A program made the translations under genes and the position numbers. From assembly GCA_024644945.1 (NCBI GenBank), contig JAHEGU010000002.1:62001-126000 (forward strand): DNA of 64,000 nt, read 5' to 3'. Positions within the stretch are counted from its first letter, which is position 1. Each line of letters starts with the position of its first letter. Of this stretch, positions 20,768-30,472 are shown piece after piece. This stretch comes from Gammaproteobacteria bacterium (lineage in GTDB: Bacteria > Pseudomonadota > Gammaproteobacteria > Arenicellales > Poriferihabitantaceae). The notes under the pieces were generated by a model, which had not been told where the DNA came from, ran no database searches, and saw nothing but the letters and a program-made list of their open reading frames with translations.

Positions 20768-22465
20768 CTACAGCAATGCCGAAGTTAAAAGTATTCCTGC
20801 AAGCATAATCGCAACCCATAACACCATTCCGCCACTAGGCCAGGTTCGCGCCAGAATTCCGTGTGGTCCATGGTGTCGATATAGTCGTTTTATAAACCTC
20901 GCAGCATGCTGATGAATGGTATCTTCAATTCGAGTGCGGGCGTCGGAGGTTTTGATGGTGAATTCTCTGGCAACAATGTAAAGGAACCGTCGGTAAAACC
21001 AATCAAAATCAAGGCTGATAGTTAGCGTACGCTTCATCAATGGCAGCATCACGAAGAAAGCAAAGCCCGCAAATAACAGCAACTGAAACTGTGTCACTAA
21101 GTGTGAGGCGGTGTAAGGCTGATATTCTACAGGATAGGGCAGCAGTCGATACAATGGGCCCGGAAACAGGCCAATAGCAATACAGAGAAATGAAAATCCC
21201 CACATGCTGAACCGCATGTTGCGAGGAGGGTCCGGTGGGCGTTGTCCCGAGTCTTTCTGGAAGAAAACGAACCACGGAAATTTAATTCCCGCATGCAGAA
21301 ATACGCCTGCAGATGCCGCAATTAATAAAAACCAGACCAACACCATCCCTTGTGATGCTGCTGCAGCCGTCTCCAAAGACTTTGTCACAAACCCTGAAGT
21401 GAACGGAAACGCGGATATCGCCAGGGCGCCGATTATTCCATTGATTGCGGTTTGTGGCATGCTTTGAAATAAACCGCCCAGGTCAGTACACTTCCTCTTG
21501 CCCGTCATCATAAGCACGCTTCCTGCCGACATCAGCAACAGTGCTTTATATATGATATGTGCAAACGCATGAGCAGCTGCGCCATTTAGGGCGAGCTCAG
21601 TACCGATACCAATTGCGCAAACCATGAAGCCAACTTGATTGACGATGCTGTATGCCAGAATCCTGCGCATATCGTTTTCAAGCAACGCATAGATAATTCC
21701 ATAAAACACCATATACAACCCGATATAGATCAGTATCGTGGCACCCGGAAAACCGACCAGCAAAGCATATACCGCTGTTTTGGTGGTGAAGGCGGAGAGA
21801 AACACCATGCCGCTCGGACTGGCTTCGGGATATGCGTCGGCGATCCAGGCAGATAGTGGCGGCGCCCCCGCATTCACCAGAAAGCCAGCCAGGACCAAAA
21901 TGCTTGCAATGTTATCTGGCTGCATGGCACTGAATTCTGTGGACCCTGTGGTATGCACATGGAGAATGATGCCCGCCATCAGAACCATGCCGCCGAGCAG
22001 GTGAATTATCAAGTAACGAAAGCTAGCCCGATAGGCAGACTGGCTGCCCTCGGCCCAGAGTACCATGGTTGATCCAATGGCCATCATTTCCCAGAAAATA
22101 AATAGAGAAATCAGGTCGCCGCAGAACGTCACACCGATCGCAGACCCGGCGTATACGTATGCAGCAACAAGCTCAAGTATCTTTACTTGGCCCATGGCAT
22201 AAATACCGCCCGCAAAGGCCATAATGCAGAAGATGGTAGCGAACAAACGACCCGTCGGTGTTGAGTTAACCGGACTCAACTGATAATCGAGAAAACTTAT
22301 TACGGCAGTATTGTCGTTAGGTATCCACCAAACCAAGGCCAATGTCACCACTGGAAGCAGGACGATGAGTGCTTGCAGAATCTTACCTTTTAAAAAGGGC
22401 AGGGCCATTGCGCCAAGCACCAGTATTAGCCCGGGTGGAAAATTGAATTCCATTATTGGATGCAA
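20768..22465 (-). CDS. Mrp/MnhD-like proton-conducting transporter subunit
   Basis: 565 aa proton-antiporter family protein (FWEMMAIGSTMVLW, LGGMVLMAG, GAPPLSAWIADAYPEASPSGMVFLSAFTTKTAVYALL). Confidence 0.85.
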   Translation of the reverse strand: MHPIMEFNFPPGLILVLGAMALPFLKGKILQALIVLLPVVTLALVWWIPNDNTAVISFLDYQLSPVNSTPTGRLFATIFCIMAFAGGIYAMGQVKILELVAAYVYAGSAIGVTFCGDLISLFIFWEMMAIGSTMVLWAEGSQSAYRASFRYLIIHLLGGMVLMAGIILHVHTTGSTEFSAMQPDNIASILVLAGFLVNAGAPPLSAWIADAYPEASPSGMVFLSAFTTKTAVYALLVGFPGATILIYIGLYMVFYGIIYALLENDMRRILAYSIVNQVGFMVCAIGIGTELALNGAAAHAFAHIIYKALLLMSAGSVLMMTGKRKCTDLGGLFQSMPQTAINGIIGALAISAFPFTSGFVTKSLETAAAASQGMVLVWFLLIAASAGVFLHAGIKFPWFVFFQKDSGQRPPDPPRNMRFSMWGFSFLCIAIGLFPGPLYRLLPYPVEYQPYTASHLVTQFQLLLFAGFAFFVMLPLMKRTLTISLDFDWFYRRFLYIVAREFTIKTSDARTRIEDTIHQHAARFIKRLYRHHGPHGILARTWPSGGMVLWVAIMLAGILLTSALL

Positions 22466-22531
22466 TCCGTGTTGACAATCAAGGATTGCCGGTAACTCTT
22501 AAACAGTCGACGGCGTTTAGTCATCGTAAAA

Positions 22532-22798
22532 CTATTCATCATAATACGAATCCTTTCGCTTGAGGAAGATCCCAAGAATTTTTGCCGTTACCACCATGGC
22601 GGCGCAGGATAGAAACCCATACCATGCGGTAAAACCGACAGAGGCATCAATTAAAATGCCCTGATCTTGAAAATTTGGATGGTGGTGCAAAAAAAACTCC
22701 GGTACCAGTGCAATAACAAGGATGAATACCTGGATCACCCAGAGTTTAGGCAGACTTGTGGACCGATAGAGCCAGTGTTTATCTTGATCGTTGATCAT
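22532..22798 (-). CDS. Small membrane protein (about 2 TM) inside the Mrp operon
   Basis: 88 aa, two hydrophobic stretches; overlaps the upstream MnhD-like ORF by 4 nt. Confidence 0.65.
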   Translation of the reverse strand: MINDQDKHWLYRSTSLPKLWVIQVFILVIALVPEFFLHHHPNFQDQGILIDASVGFTAWYGFLSCAAMVVTAKILGIFLKRKDSYYDE

Positions 22799-24252
22799 GT
22801 GGAAATCTGCTGGATGAGTTCAAATGGTCTCCCAGGAAAAAAGAAGAGTAAAAGAGTCAAGCCTGCAGTCATACAAAGTGCGGTAACAACCGGCCACGGC
22901 GCTTCTCCATATTTGAGGATTGCTTCAGAAGATTCACGCTTGAACCAGGCCGCGTATATGATGGGTATAAAATAGCAAGCGTTGAGGAGCGTGGACGCGA
23001 CAATTACCGTAACCGCAGCTAATTGCTGCACCTGGAATGCACCCATTAACAGGTACCATTTTGATATAAAACCCGCAGTTGGGGGTATGCCAATCATTGA
23101 CAAGGCGCCAATAGAAAACGCTGTCATGGTGTAGGGCATGCGACGCCCGATTCCATCCAACTGGCTGACCTCCGTTTTCTTGGAACTTGTATAAATTGAG
23201 CCGGCAGCGAAAAACAACGTAATCTTGCCAAATGCATGAGCCATGATGTGCAATGCGGCGCCGGTGATTGAAAGGGGAGCAAGAAGGACTGCGCCCAGTA
23301 CCACATAAGCTAGTTGGCTGATGGTTGAATATGCCAGCCTTTTCTTCAAGTTATCTTGTCTCAATGCGATAAGTGATGCTGCAATAAGTGTAAAGCAGGC
23401 GATCCACATCAGCCAGTCTGCACCGGGAGCCTGGTTGATCAGGTCAAGGCCAAATACATATACCATTACTTTCACTATACTGAAAACCCCCGCCTTAACA
23501 ACTGCAACGGCATGCAACAAAGCACTGACCGGGGTAGGCGCGACCATGGCAGCGGGTAACCATCTGTGGATCGGCATCAACGCGGCTTTTCCGATTCCAA
23601 ATAGATAGAGCAGTGCCAACAGAGTAATTGCTCCGCCTTCAATATGTCCTGTTAGTATTCCGCCAGGTATGAAATTAGTAGTGCCGGCCAATGTCCAGGT
23701 CCAGATGATCGCAGGCAGCAGTAGACCAATTGACGTGAATAAAAGTATCCCGAGATATGTGCGCCCCCCCAGCATTGCCATTTTATTGCCTTTATGAGCC
23801 ACCAGAGGAAAGGTAGACAGAGTCAATACTTCATAAAAAACAAAAAGAGTTACCAGATTGCCAGAAAATGCGACTCCCATTGCAGCCGCAATGGCGACTG
23901 CGAAAAAGATGTAGAAACGCGTTTGATGTGATTCTTCATTGCCGCGCATGTAGCCTATAGAGTAAAGCGAATTAATTGGCCATAGAATCGCGGCAACCGT
24001 GGCAAACACCATGCCTAAAGGTTCAATTTTAAACCGCAGTTCAACGCCCGGTAACATTTCCAGCAGAATCAGCTCAGGTCTGGCACCCGCCATCACAAGC
24101 GATAGAAGTTGCAGAACAACAAATAACAATGTCATCGAAACTACCAGGGTGAAGCCTTCCCGAAGATTGGGATTGCGTCGACAGATGGAGACGCCGATAA
24201 CTCCACAGAGCGGTAACGCCAGCGCAAGAAAAATAAGCATTTCGCTGGTCAC
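22795..24252 (-). CDS. Mrp/MnhD-like subunit (second copy)
   Basis: 485 aa; FYEVLTLSTFPLVAHKG, HRWLPAAMVAPTPVSALLHAVAVVKAGVFSIVKV. Confidence 0.88.
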   Translation of the reverse strand: MTSEMLIFLALALPLCGVIGVSICRRNPNLREGFTLVVSMTLLFVVLQLLSLVMAGARPELILLEMLPGVELRFKIEPLGMVFATVAAILWPINSLYSIGYMRGNEESHQTRFYIFFAVAIAAAMGVAFSGNLVTLFVFYEVLTLSTFPLVAHKGNKMAMLGGRTYLGILLFTSIGLLLPAIIWTWTLAGTTNFIPGGILTGHIEGGAITLLALLYLFGIGKAALMPIHRWLPAAMVAPTPVSALLHAVAVVKAGVFSIVKVMVYVFGLDLINQAPGADWLMWIACFTLIAASLIALRQDNLKKRLAYSTISQLAYVVLGAVLLAPLSITGAALHIMAHAFGKITLFFAAGSIYTSSKKTEVSQLDGIGRRMPYTMTAFSIGALSMIGIPPTAGFISKWYLLMGAFQVQQLAAVTVIVASTLLNACYFIPIIYAAWFKRESSEAILKYGEAPWPVVTALCMTAGLTLLLFFFPGRPFELIQQIST

Positions 24253-24254
24253 TT

Positions 24255-25736
24255 CTATGGTGCTCCGAAAAGCGTAGTTGCCGCTGAGGAGGTGAATCCA
24301 ACAGTAAAGCTGGCGTCAATTCCAAAATAAAAGTTGGCGAGCACCAGTATCCATGTTGGCACTAGCAATGAAGCTGGAGCTTCTTTTACCGTTTTGGCTT
24401 GATCAGGCCTCTGGTGCAGATAAGCTGCCTCCACCACTCGCCACACGTAGATCACTGCAATTAGAGATCCTAATAGAACAATGACAGCAACTGGCCACCA
24501 GCCTTGTTCCAGCGCAGCCAGAATCAAATACCACTTAGAAATAAATCCTACTGTCAACGGGACACCAATTATGCTCAATCCGCCAGCAACAAACGCGCCC
24601 ATGGTCCAGGGCATTTGCCGGCCAATTCCATCCATGTTATCGATCAGTGTGTTACCGAGGCGATAGCATACTGCGCCCATTGACAGGAACAATGCTCCCT
24701 TCATTAACGCATGGTTAAACAGGTGCAGTAATGCGGCAGTTAATCCTGTAGTGCTTACAAGGCCGATTCCCACCAGCATGTAGCCGATTTGCGCCACGGA
24801 TGAATACGCCAGCATCCTTTTAATATCGCGCTGAAACAGGGCTACAATAGATGTGAACAGCACTGCTATTAATCCAGCGGGAATAAACAACCAGTGGATA
24901 TTCATGGCCGAAAATGAAAATTCAGGGCCAAAGATGGTAAATAGATAACGCACCATGACATAAACCGCGACTTTGGTCGCGGTGGCGGCAATAAATGCGG
25001 AAACGACAGATGGCGCGAAAGCGTAAGCATTGGGCAGCCAGAGGTGGAGCGGAAACATCGCCAGTTTCAGTCCAATCCCAACAATTAAAAATCCGAATCC
25101 TGCCTGTAGCGCGCGAGACTCTCCAATATTACCAATTCGATCAGACAAATCAGCCATGTTCAATGTGCCCGTCAACATGTATAAAATTCCTACGCCGATA
25201 AGAATGAACGTGGCGCCAATAGTCCCCATGATCAGATACTGGAAGGACGCGGTAAGTGCGCGTCTGTCTCGACCAAGACTGATCAGCGTGTAAGTGGAGA
25301 GGGAAGATATCTCTAACAGAACAAATAGATTGAACGCGTCTCCTGTAATTGTGATGCCGAGAAGTCCGGCAAGACATAACAGCATGCAGGTAAAAAAAAG
25401 TGGTTGTTGCTCTGGATCAACTTCATTTTGAATGCTGTTCCAACTGTACGGAAACATCACTGCAGCGATGCCTGACACAATCAGCAGTACCAGTGCGTTA
25501 AGCTGGTCGACACGATACTCGATGCCCCACGGTGGGGCCCAGCCTCCAAATGCGTAATGAATTTGTCCACCGTCTACAACCTGGTATGCCAGTTGCAGTG
25601 CAATCAACAGACAGAGCCAGCTAACTAAAGTCGATAGTATCCAACCCAATCGTCGGTAACGGCCCAAGAGAAAACAAAGCGGTGCTGCCAGCAAAGGCAC
25701 CACCACCTGCAGCGCCGGCAGGTGGTGTGAGATCAT
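24255..25736 (-). CDS. mnhD: Mrp/MnhD subunit (first copy)
   Basis: 493 aa; FVLLEISSLSTYTLISLG, FPLHLWLPNAYAFAPSVVSAFIAATATKVAVYVMVRY, FNHALMKGALFLSMG. Confidence 0.88.
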   Translation of the reverse strand: MISHHLPALQVVVPLLAAPLCFLLGRYRRLGWILSTLVSWLCLLIALQLAYQVVDGGQIHYAFGGWAPPWGIEYRVDQLNALVLLIVSGIAAVMFPYSWNSIQNEVDPEQQPLFFTCMLLCLAGLLGITITGDAFNLFVLLEISSLSTYTLISLGRDRRALTASFQYLIMGTIGATFILIGVGILYMLTGTLNMADLSDRIGNIGESRALQAGFGFLIVGIGLKLAMFPLHLWLPNAYAFAPSVVSAFIAATATKVAVYVMVRYLFTIFGPEFSFSAMNIHWLFIPAGLIAVLFTSIVALFQRDIKRMLAYSSVAQIGYMLVGIGLVSTTGLTAALLHLFNHALMKGALFLSMGAVCYRLGNTLIDNMDGIGRQMPWTMGAFVAGGLSIIGVPLTVGFISKWYLILAALEQGWWPVAVIVLLGSLIAVIYVWRVVEAAYLHQRPDQAKTVKEAPASLLVPTWILVLANFYFGIDASFTVGFTSSAATTLFGAP

Positions 25737-26098
25737 TCTGACTCATCCTCCTGCTGGCTGATGGCCAGAATTTCTTCTTCCTCAACCGAGTGATAGGCTT
25801 CCTTGATACGAATGATCAATGACAGGCCCAAAGCAGTAGTGGCGACGCCTACGACAATGGCGGTCAGTATCAGGACGTGAGGTAGGGGATTTGAGTATAA
25901 CTCTGTATTCACAGTGACGATCGGCGCGGTGCCGCCGATGACCTTTCCCATGCTGATATACATGATGAACACCGATGTCTGGAATATATTCAGGCCGACG
26001 ATTTTCTTTACCAGATTGCCACTGGCGATTACTGTGTAGAAGCCCGCCATCATTAGAATGATGACTATCCAGTAATTGAACAGGCTGAAAGCAATCAT
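25733..26098 (-). CDS. mnhC: Mrp/MnhC subunit (NuoK-like)
   Basis: GLNIFQTSVFIMYISMG...NPLPHVLILTAIVVGVATTALGLSLIIRIKE. Confidence 0.88.
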   Translation of the reverse strand: MIAFSLFNYWIVIILMMAGFYTVIASGNLVKKIVGLNIFQTSVFIMYISMGKVIGGTAPIVTVNTELYSNPLPHVLILTAIVVGVATTALGLSLIIRIKEAYHSVEEEEILAISQQEDESE

Positions 26099-27063
26099 AC
26101 AGGATGCTTTATTGTTCTGCCGGCGAAAGCAAAAAATATTGCGATCATGACTGCGGCAACGGTTATTCCGACGCCAAGTTCAATGACTAATATCCCGAGG
26201 TGTTGTCCTAGTAACGGATCTTGGGAAAGGACGTTGTAGTCCAGATAATTTCCGCCGCGTAGCATTGAAATTACACCAGTGCCGGCATATATCAAAACGC
26301 CCAATGCTGAGAGTCTCAACACAACTTTCGGCGGAGTTAAAAACATGGCGTCATCGAGCCCGAAATTTAAGGTATAAAGTATGATTGCGGCTGCAAAAAT
26401 GACCCCTGCCTGAAAGCCTCCTCCTGGCCCATAGTCGCCGTGGAATTGAACATAAAGGGCAAATAAGATGATGAAAGGTATCAACAGAATTGCCATCACC
26501 TGGAGAACCGGACGGGGACGACTTGTCGTTCTGTTTTCTGGCGGCGCCGGAGGTTGTTTTTTTTGTGGTCTGATCCCGATCAACGATAATACGCCCATCA
26601 GTGCCGTGAACACGACGATCACTTCTCCCATGGTGTCATATCCGCGATAACTAGCCAGAACTGAAGTGACCATATTGGGAATTCCGATTTCCTTCGGAGA
26701 CTCGCTTACATAGCGATCGGCCACGTGGTGATGCACTGGATCTTCAGGGTTGCCAAAACCAGGCATATCAAATGTGCCCCAGATCAATCCTGCTCCCGTC
26801 ATGGTAACCACTACCAGTGGCAGCAGCGGGTGACGGCGAGAAGGTTTTTCATGACGCCCGGTTGTAACCAAAGTTGCCAACATTAAAACTGTGGAGATGC
26901 CGGCGCCTACCGCGGCTTCTGTAAAGGCTACATCTACTGCGTCTAGAACTACAAAAATCATTGCGCTCAACAAACTATATATACCAAACAGCATTACTAC
27001 TGTGAACAGCCTGCGAAACCTGACTACCGCAATTGCAGTCACGGTCAGCATGGTAAGTAACAC
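26095..27063 (-). CDS. mnhB: Mrp/MnhB subunit fused to an N-terminal DUF4040/MbhD-like region
   Basis: FTEAAVGAGISTVLMLATL (MbhD/DUF4040-like) then FHGDYGPGGGFQAGVIFAAAIILYTLNFG (MnhB). Confidence 0.85.
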   Translation of the reverse strand: MLLTMLTVTAIAVVRFRRLFTVVMLFGIYSLLSAMIFVVLDAVDVAFTEAAVGAGISTVLMLATLVTTGRHEKPSRRHPLLPLVVVTMTGAGLIWGTFDMPGFGNPEDPVHHHVADRYVSESPKEIGIPNMVTSVLASYRGYDTMGEVIVVFTALMGVLSLIGIRPQKKQPPAPPENRTTSRPRPVLQVMAILLIPFIILFALYVQFHGDYGPGGGFQAGVIFAAAIILYTLNFGLDDAMFLTPPKVVLRLSALGVLIYAGTGVISMLRGGNYLDYNVLSQDPLLGQHLGILVIELGVGITVAAVMIAIFFAFAGRTIKHPV

Positions 27064-27080
27064 GACGTTTATGAACAGTT

Positions 27081-27407
27081 CTATGACCGCCCCCCACCAC
27101 TGTGTTTATTTCCATGTGTCATTGCTCTTAATCCGGCTCGATAGGCTGCCCTCACCAGAGCATGGCTCGAGGTGGGACTGGTAATCCATAAAAGTGTCAG
27201 CACAATCAGAAGTTTAATGGTGACCAAACTCCAGCCGGCCTGAAAAACCAATCCAAATATGAAACATGCCGCACACAATGTATCGGTAATGCTCGCCGCA
27301 TGAACCCTTGAGTAAAAGTCAGGGAAAGTCATCAAACCCCATGCACCTGTGATTCCAAGTACAGACCCTGCCAGTAAAAAAATCCAGGTCAATAAATCAG
27401 GGACCAT
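27081..27407 (-). CDS. mnhG: Mrp/MnhG subunit
   Basis: LLAGSVLGITGAWGLMTFPDFYSRVHAASITDTLCAACFIFGL. Confidence 0.88.
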   Translation of the reverse strand: MVPDLLTWIFLLAGSVLGITGAWGLMTFPDFYSRVHAASITDTLCAACFIFGLVFQAGWSLVTIKLLIVLTLLWITSPTSSHALVRAAYRAGLRAMTHGNKHSGGGRS

Positions 27408-27409
27408 TG

Positions 27410-27688
27410 TTATCGCTCCTCCACCTCGTCATATTCCTCTATACGCTCGATAAATTTGAGGACCGCAATGACGCCAATAAAATTTATTAAAGCATAGAAG
27501 ATAGAAAGATCAAGGAAATCCGGCCTTTCAGTGAGAAAACCGTACACCGCTATAAATAAAACTGTTTTAGTGCCAAACATATTTATTGCTAGAACCCGAT
27601 CGTAGATCTTTGGGCCTGATAAGGCTCGGATAAGTGCAACAAACATTACAACCAGTAAGGCTACGGCGGCGATACCGAGGCTCATCAT
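27410..27688 (-). CDS. mnhF: Mrp/MnhF subunit
   Basis: RALSGPKIYDRVLAINMFGTKTVLFIAVYGFLTERPDFLDLSIFYALINFIGVIAVLKF. Confidence 0.9.
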   Translation of the reverse strand: MMSLGIAAVALLVVMFVALIRALSGPKIYDRVLAINMFGTKTVLFIAVYGFLTERPDFLDLSIFYALINFIGVIAVLKFIERIEEYDEVEER

Positions 27689-28164
27689 TTCACCTGCTCC
27701 AGTTTGGAGACGCGTTGGTCCATTTCTCCATCCTGCAACTCCACGACCGCTTCTTCGACGATCGCATGCACCAAAACCCCATCGTCTTTAAAGTCAAAGG
27801 ATACTGTTCCCGGTGTGAGGGTAATGGAATTTGCATATATGGTCTTTCCGAGTTTGGATTTTTGCGACATCGGAAGACGTTTAACGGTTGGACTGATCGG
27901 ATAATCCTTTGGAAACCAGATATTTTTAACCACTGCAATATTTGCTTTGTATACTTCTACTAAAAGCCAGCGCAGATAGGCAGGAAAGCGTAGAATCAGA
28001 GACCAATCCGAGAACAATCGATACTGGCGCCTGATTCTCCAGGAAATATACAGGGACAATAAGGTCGATACCAATCCCAGAAGCAACAGAAGAGTGTTGC
28101 TCCAAAATCCGGATAAAAGCAGCCAGAAGCAGCTTAACCCAATGCCAAGCTGAATTAGGTACAT
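27685..28164 (-). CDS. mnhE: Mrp/MnhE subunit
   Basis: YLRWLLVEVYKANIAVVKNIW...KTIYANSITLTPGTVSFDFKDDGVLVHAI. Confidence 0.9.
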   Translation of the reverse strand: MYLIQLGIGLSCFWLLLSGFWSNTLLLLLGLVSTLLSLYISWRIRRQYRLFSDWSLILRFPAYLRWLLVEVYKANIAVVKNIWFPKDYPISPTVKRLPMSQKSKLGKTIYANSITLTPGTVSFDFKDDGVLVHAIVEEAVVELQDGEMDQRVSKLEQVK

Positions 28165-28381
28165 CTCCTCAATGTGGTGCTGTAGTTAAATTTATGTTTG
28201 GTATATTGTATACCAGAAGTATAGGAAACTTGGTAGTCCAATGTTACCAACTGCGATCGGATCAATAAAAGCCAATAAATCCCCGGTGTCTTCGAATTAG
28301 CGCTGACAGCATTATTAATTCAATGAAAAAATTAAATATAGTCGGGATTAAACTTTTCATTCAAAAAATGTCTATCCTTTG

Positions 28382-29335
28382 ATGGCAAGAAGATTAAGTC
28401 AGTTCCTGGTTCTGTTAGTAGGATTTTCATGGTGGCCGATGTCTTGCTGGGCTGCCACTGGAGAAAACGACCTGAGTGAAACTATGCGACGAAACTACAT
28501 CGAGTTTGTCGCGGCTGAGGCAGATGAGAGCAATCCTTTGCCATTTTTGCTTGAGTCGGTTAACGACGCCAGTAATTCATGGGCAAGTATTCGATACTTT
28601 CTTGATTCTGTTTCATTGGATACCTTTATCGCGCGACTTAAACAACCCCGTGAGTGGTGTGAATTCATTCCTCTGCATCTTAATATTAAGGCTTGTAGCT
28701 ATCAGGAATTAGGAGACAGAAGTATTTTAAGCTTTTATGTCGGGATCAAGGGTTATGTAACTCCGGACAATGCGCATCTTCTGAAATTAGACTTTCAGTC
28801 AAAAACGAAGGGAGATGTGTTCGTTGTAAATTTATTTGCTAAGGATGGTCCGCTCGACAGTTCTGATATCGATTTTGATATCAGAGCGATCAGCGTTGAG
28901 GACCAAAACCGACAGGGAATATACCTTGAGTTTGACTTGTCGAGTGTGCCCGGTTTGGCATCAAGTTTGGCCCGTCTTTACCTCGCTACGGTTGCCCGCA
29001 ATAAGATCGGGTTCTCTATAGAAGGAAAGACCTGGTCTGGAAAACCTAAGTTCGTGGGCGGACAACGTGGGGCAACTGAACGTAATCTTGTGCGCTATCT
29101 GCTCTCGATCGAAACATATTTCGCCACCCTGGGCATGCCCGCTGAGAAACAATTTAAACAGCGTGTCGAGCACTGGTATGATTCCACCGATAGGTTTCGA
29201 GAGCAGTTGTATGAACTGGAGAAGGAAGATTACATCTCAAACAAATATCGAGAACGGCAAAATCAGGAAATCCTGCAACAGGCCATATTCAATAAAGTAG
29301 AACCTGTCTATGTTCCAGAAGACCGCTTAAAATAG
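28382..29335 (+). CDS. Conserved-looking exported protein of unknown function
   Basis: 317 aa long open frame with N-terminal signal peptide (FLVLLVGFSWWPMSCWAATG); no family recognised; TTG at 28379 is an alternative start. Confidence 0.6.
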   Translation: MARRLSQFLVLLVGFSWWPMSCWAATGENDLSETMRRNYIEFVAAEADESNPLPFLLESVNDASNSWASIRYFLDSVSLDTFIARLKQPREWCEFIPLHLNIKACSYQELGDRSILSFYVGIKGYVTPDNAHLLKLDFQSKTKGDVFVVNLFAKDGPLDSSDIDFDIRAISVEDQNRQGIYLEFDLSSVPGLASSLARLYLATVARNKIGFSIEGKTWSGKPKFVGGQRGATERNLVRYLLSIETYFATLGMPAEKQFKQRVEHWYDSTDRFREQLYELEKEDYISNKYRERQNQEILQQAIFNKVEPVYVPEDRLK

Positions 29336-29364
29336 ACGTTAGGGGCAGAGATATCAGGATATTT

Positions 29365-30375
29365 TTAGTTTATTTGAGCAGCCAGTTCATACAAACAATC
29401 CCCCCTCTGGGTGATTGCAGGCACTCGTTTGCAGATCACGGTTGCCTGTATATCGAAATAGACCGCGTGCGGCGCCTCCATGGGTGTGTCGGGGTGGTGG
29501 ATCCATCCGGCTAATTGCCCTTCAGTTACTTCGGCGCCTATTTCTACTGTGGCTTCGAATAGACCGTTGTATCGGCTATACACATAGTAGTCCTGCGAAG
29601 GTACTTCAAGAAACCGTGTCTCTTGCATCGGGCGTTTTAGTCTTAACGAGTCTTCAGATACAGCCCCAAGGTGACCCAGATAGGCGCTCAAACCTTTTTC
29701 CAGTTGTTTTAATGCGCCAGTATCGACGGTACCAGCGCCAGCGATTTCCGCGGTTATGGCTATCGTCTTTTGTCTCTCTGCAGCAGACGAAGAATAGGAG
29801 CCGTCTGGAGAAGCAGGGAAAAGTATCGCATGGCTAAAACCGAATGATGACAAGATCGCGAGATTTCGTTGCTGTTGCTCGGGATCACTATGTCGAGTCA
29901 TCAACAGTGTCGGCTGATATATCAATGAGCTGCCGCCGGAATGAATATCCAGCAAAAAATCTGCTCTGGTAAGTAACCTAGACTCGATATAGTGCGCAAT
30001 CATTTCTGTCGGTGTCCCAACAGGGTTGCCGGGGAAACTTCGGTTTAAGTTACCTTGATCAAGAGGTGAGGTGCGAAGCCCGGCTTTAGCAGCTGGGTAG
30101 TTAGCCATTGGCAAGATGATCAATTGGCCGGTGAGGCTGGATTCATTGGTGTTGCGGGCGAGATTGTTAAGAGCGATCTGGCCCTCATATTCATCGCCAT
30201 GATTGCCCGCCATTAATAGCACAACGGGCCCGTTCCCATTCTTAATCGATATCACCGGGATGGGAATCCATCCGTATGCAGACCGATGAACCGAGTGCGG
30301 CAGCCTCAGATAGCCGTGATGTTTGCCGTCAAGATCGAAATCGACTTCGCTAGTGAGCTGGGATTTTCCTTGCAT
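29365..30375 (-). CDS. Succinylglutamate desuccinylase/aspartoacylase family hydrolase, DoeB-like (N-acetyl-diaminobutyrate deacetylase candidate)
   Basis: VVLLMAGNHGDEYEGQIAL zinc motif; LDQGNLNRSFPG; DFLLDIHSGGSSL. Confidence 0.75.
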   Translation of the reverse strand: MQGKSQLTSEVDFDLDGKHHGYLRLPHSVHRSAYGWIPIPVISIKNGNGPVVLLMAGNHGDEYEGQIALNNLARNTNESSLTGQLIILPMANYPAAKAGLRTSPLDQGNLNRSFPGNPVGTPTEMIAHYIESRLLTRADFLLDIHSGGSSLIYQPTLLMTRHSDPEQQQRNLAILSSFGFSHAILFPASPDGSYSSSAAERQKTIAITAEIAGAGTVDTGALKQLEKGLSAYLGHLGAVSEDSLRLKRPMQETRFLEVPSQDYYVYSRYNGLFEATVEIGAEVTEGQLAGWIHHPDTPMEAPHAVYFDIQATVICKRVPAITQRGDCLYELAAQIN

Positions 30376-30472
30376 TGCGGTTTAAAGTGAGAAGGAGACG
30401 ATATAATAACCTTTTAAAAAATATCCCGTGTTACTGATCTGCCTAAAGTGATCCGTTGTTAAATTTTGTCGG

